Source: Diploscapter coronatus
Lineage: Eukaryota; Nematoda; Chromadorea; Rhabditida; Rhabditidae
Assembly (NCBI GenBank): GCA_964036155.1
Contig: OZ038423.1
Coordinates: forward strand, 67,719,249 to 67,783,248
DNA: 64,000 nucleotides
Reading direction: 5' to 3'
Part shown: piece by piece, positions 61,701 to 64,000 of the stretch
How the letters are laid out: each line of letters opens with the position of its first letter
How positions within the stretch are numbered: the stretch's first letter is position 1
Program-made: the position numbers and the translations under genes
Notes under the pieces: generated by a model
Seen by the model: the letters and a program-made list of their open reading frames with translations, nothing else
Databases searched by the model: none
What the model was told of the DNA's origin: nothing

Positions 61701-63959
61701 CAATAGATGGACTAGGCATTTATGATTTTTTGATGAATTTGAATTTTTCTGCTATTTTCTATTTTAATGGTAATTTTGAAATGTCTTGACATAAAATACC
61801 AGTCTGAAGAAAAATCTTGCGATTTGGTCTTCCTTTCACGTCACTATTAGCACTTCATGAACCACAATCTATTATTTAAGCTATCCTCGAATCTTAGGAT
61901 TTCCTTCTAAGAACAATTAGTTTAAGATATGTAAATGAATCTGAGATGTTTAACTTTATTCGAAAAAATTCATTAAAACAGACGACCTGATTTTTGATAC
62001 TTTAATGCTCCGGGATATTTACTCAAAAACAATCACGCCCTATTTACCGCGCCTAATCCGTATCATCTCATAAAATGAGGCGCAAAATATCCGATTTGCT
62101 ATAATTATAGATCCCTATTATCTGAAGGAGGATACCCCTTTGAATTAATTTCTGATTTTTTCACCAAGCAAAAGAAACCACAAGGAACTTGTCAAAGATT
62201 GGGTTTAGTACGAGAAAAGTAATTATATCTAGACCTGAATGCATGAAAGTGGTTTCATTCATAAGTTGTCTGGAGTAATTATTTAGATTTTTGAACATCT
62301 AAATTTATCCAAGCTGAAAAATCCCCATTGGAATATGACCTGATAGCGTTCTTTGTGAAACTTTTGAATCGTATTTTCATAAGTTTAAACATTTCTTAGC
62401 ATTTTTATACTTTTCGAAAGTTGATGGTATTTTATCCTAAATTTCCAAAAACGGATCTATGCATTTAAAAATATCCCATCTTCCTTATTTGGCTTGAACT
62501 TCATGTAACTTGAGAAATAGTGGAAATTGTCGTTGAAAAGATCGATGTTTCAGACTTTCCGCTAAATTCCCCTTCCTTTGAAACCCATGCATTTATGTGA
62601 CGCCTTTCTTCGCTAATCTTATCGCGAAATTTCACGATGTCCTTTAGAAAATTCTGAGGTTTGAGCATCAGTTTATTCAAAGATGTAAAACTTGTCCCAA
62701 CCAGATTTTCTTTCATATCTTTTATCATAGCATCAATTTTCTGCTCGATTTCTGAGGTATCCCTAAGAATCTTGTAAGAAAAATATTTTCGTCGACTTCT
62801 CATTCAATTTCATTTCCTGCATTTGTCTACTTCTGAAACTATGAGATGTGCAACTTGGAAATTCATATTTTGCGCGCCCCTTCATTATTTCCTCGTTCAG
62901 GCGTACAAATATGTTTCATTGCATATTCGACTTTTTATGTTATTTTCCATTTATGATGTGCATAGTTTATATGTCTAGTATCATTTGCAACATATTTATT
63001 ACCTAAAATCCTTACCGAATTTTTAAACATATCTTAAAAATTGGATCTTTCAGTTTGGCATGACCACCGACAGCAATGAAAATGAGTGTCTGGACGATTC
63101 GCAGGAGTTTAGGTTCGAAAATAGCATGTAAAAATATATCTAAAATGGGCTTTCAGCTACACTCAATACATATTCCGTGCCTATTTCACGACGTTCACCT
63201 ATCTCTTTGGCATCATCGCTAACACAATCAATATTATCGTTTTCTCGCAGAAAACGGTAGGAATTTTCTAAAACTGGTCAACAGTTCGAAAAATTAACAT
63301 CATTAAGAATTGGAGATAGTCGCACTTCAATATTTTGATAATCAATACCTTGCGAATAATGGGAAACAATAATTCAGATTAGGTTTCCGTAACTCTGAAA
63401 CATATCTAACTTTTCGTTTCTAAATAGCATAAACAGATTTTTAGTTGCCATAATTGACTATCAGATGCTTAAACCATTGAAAAAATTTTACTTGGCACCA
63501 CATCCATAAATTTGGAACATACCTTACCTTTAACGTCTAAATCATACGATCAAACATTTAACTACTATTGCATTGATCATAGAGCGTCCCAAAGAACAAA
63601 AGTACAAATGATATAATTTCATATTCGCTAATTTGAAACATAACGTTTTCAAATTAAAAAATCAATTTTAGATGCGCAACCAACCAGTCAATTGGTTCTT
63701 TTTCGCTTTATCTCTTTCCGACTTAGCTGTGCTCATCTCCAGTTTCTTTGTCTACTCAATGCCCGTCTATGTTGAGCGTGCACCAGGTAAAATGTTATTT
63801 TCATCTTTTTTATAGTGGAATATTTTAGAATGGTCCCGATTATCCGTATCGTTGATGGTGTGGTTCTACCCGACGTCTCAAATTGGATTGACAATGTCTG
63901 TCTATCTAACAGTGCTTGTGTCAGTCCATAGATATCTCGGAGTTTGTCATCCGTTTCTG
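55740..63959 (+). CDS. Neuropeptide (FMRFamide-receptor-like) GPCR, 5' part, runs off the right edge
   Basis: Exons 55740-55805, 63054-63112, 63157-63256, 63672-63786 and 63829-63959 join in phase (157 codons so far). The first exon, after an ATTCAG acceptor, encodes MNETNDSLPIRLDYPFLMLD with N-glycosylation sequons (NET, NDS) and ends in a perfect GTAAGT donor. An acidic N-terminus (TTDSNENECLDD) leads to TM1 (FTYLFGIIANTINIIVF), TM2 (NWFFFALSLSDLAVLISSFF) and TM3 (SQIGLTMSVYLTVLVSVHRY). TM3 ends in HRYLGVCHPF, the DRY-region variant. The NxxxF..LSLSDL and VYLTVLVSVxRYLxVCHP patterns match nematode FMRFamide-like peptide receptors (class A). Later spans lie outside the window. If the distant first exon is wrong, translation could start at 63060. 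Confidence 0.78.
55950..56073. repeat. Dispersed repeat copy, related to 27903-28025
   Basis: Shares the GAGTGATTTTAGG core, the following TCTCTC stretch and the CATG/GCAC motifs with the copy at 27903. Its ends CCTGGAAGTG and CACTTCCCAG are inverse to each other. It lies just inside the first intron of the receptor gene. Confidence 0.55.
57736..57774 (+). other. Possible alternative first exon of the receptor gene
   Basis: ATG followed by 12 codons (MNQRFVFMFERIL) ends at a strong GTAAGT donor in phase 0, the phase needed to join the exon at 63054. It would supply a shorter N-terminus without the two glycosylation sequons. No second line of support was found. Confidence 0.25.
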
Positions 63960-64000
63960 GTAGGCTTATAGAATTTATAAGCTTTGAACCTCATTTCATG

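Overview
This window looks like nuclear DNA from a nematode. It is AT-rich, and its genes are cut into many small exons with worm-style junctions (GTAAG donors, TTTCAG or TTTTAG acceptors) and introns that are often about 50 bases. Several starts lie just behind an acceptor-like site, as expected for trans-spliced messages. Its recognisable proteins are nematode-type: a CKY-1/NPAS4 bHLH-PAS factor, a CHK-like kinase, an ABU/PQN-like Cys/Gln-rich protein and an FMRFamide-receptor-like GPCR. All gene models were built by eye from splice signals and reading phase; no database was searched and the species cannot be named.

Layout. 55-756 (+): end of an unrecognised gene. 1946-3776 (-): a multi-pass receptor-like protein in eight exons, with a decayed copy of its last two exons at 1294-1581. 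3777-8773: AT-rich, with an imperfect cruciform hairpin and hints of an old duplication. 8774-10986 (+): a small secreted six-cysteine protein. 12372-18950 (-): cky-1, 18 exons, about 659 residues, with palindromic CRE sites just upstream and in an early intron. 19788-22605 (-): CHK-like kinase, 12 exons. 23847-27513 (-): an unrecognised protein with about eight membrane spans and a polar tail. 29645-31838 (+): a small hydrophilic protein of unknown role. 32949-40117 (-): about 21 exons, mostly phase 0, encoding a secreted protein built from C-x3-C-x3-C and IIVVQQ modules. 42792-42992 (-): a possible small Cys-rich gene. 43076-55739: about 12.7 kb with no convincing gene, holding a 486-bp foldback element with TA target duplications. 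55740 to the right edge (+): first exons of a neuropeptide-receptor-like GPCR whose likely first exon lies 7.2 kb upstream of the rest.

The genes do not form one pathway. The minus-strand genes from 12 to 27 kb lie head to tail, with 0.8 to 1.2 kb between them. The most interesting points are the CRE-type sites around cky-1, the exon-module expansion in the ABU/PQN-like gene, the foldback elements, and two proteins with no recognised family (the eight-span protein and the six-cysteine secreted protein).
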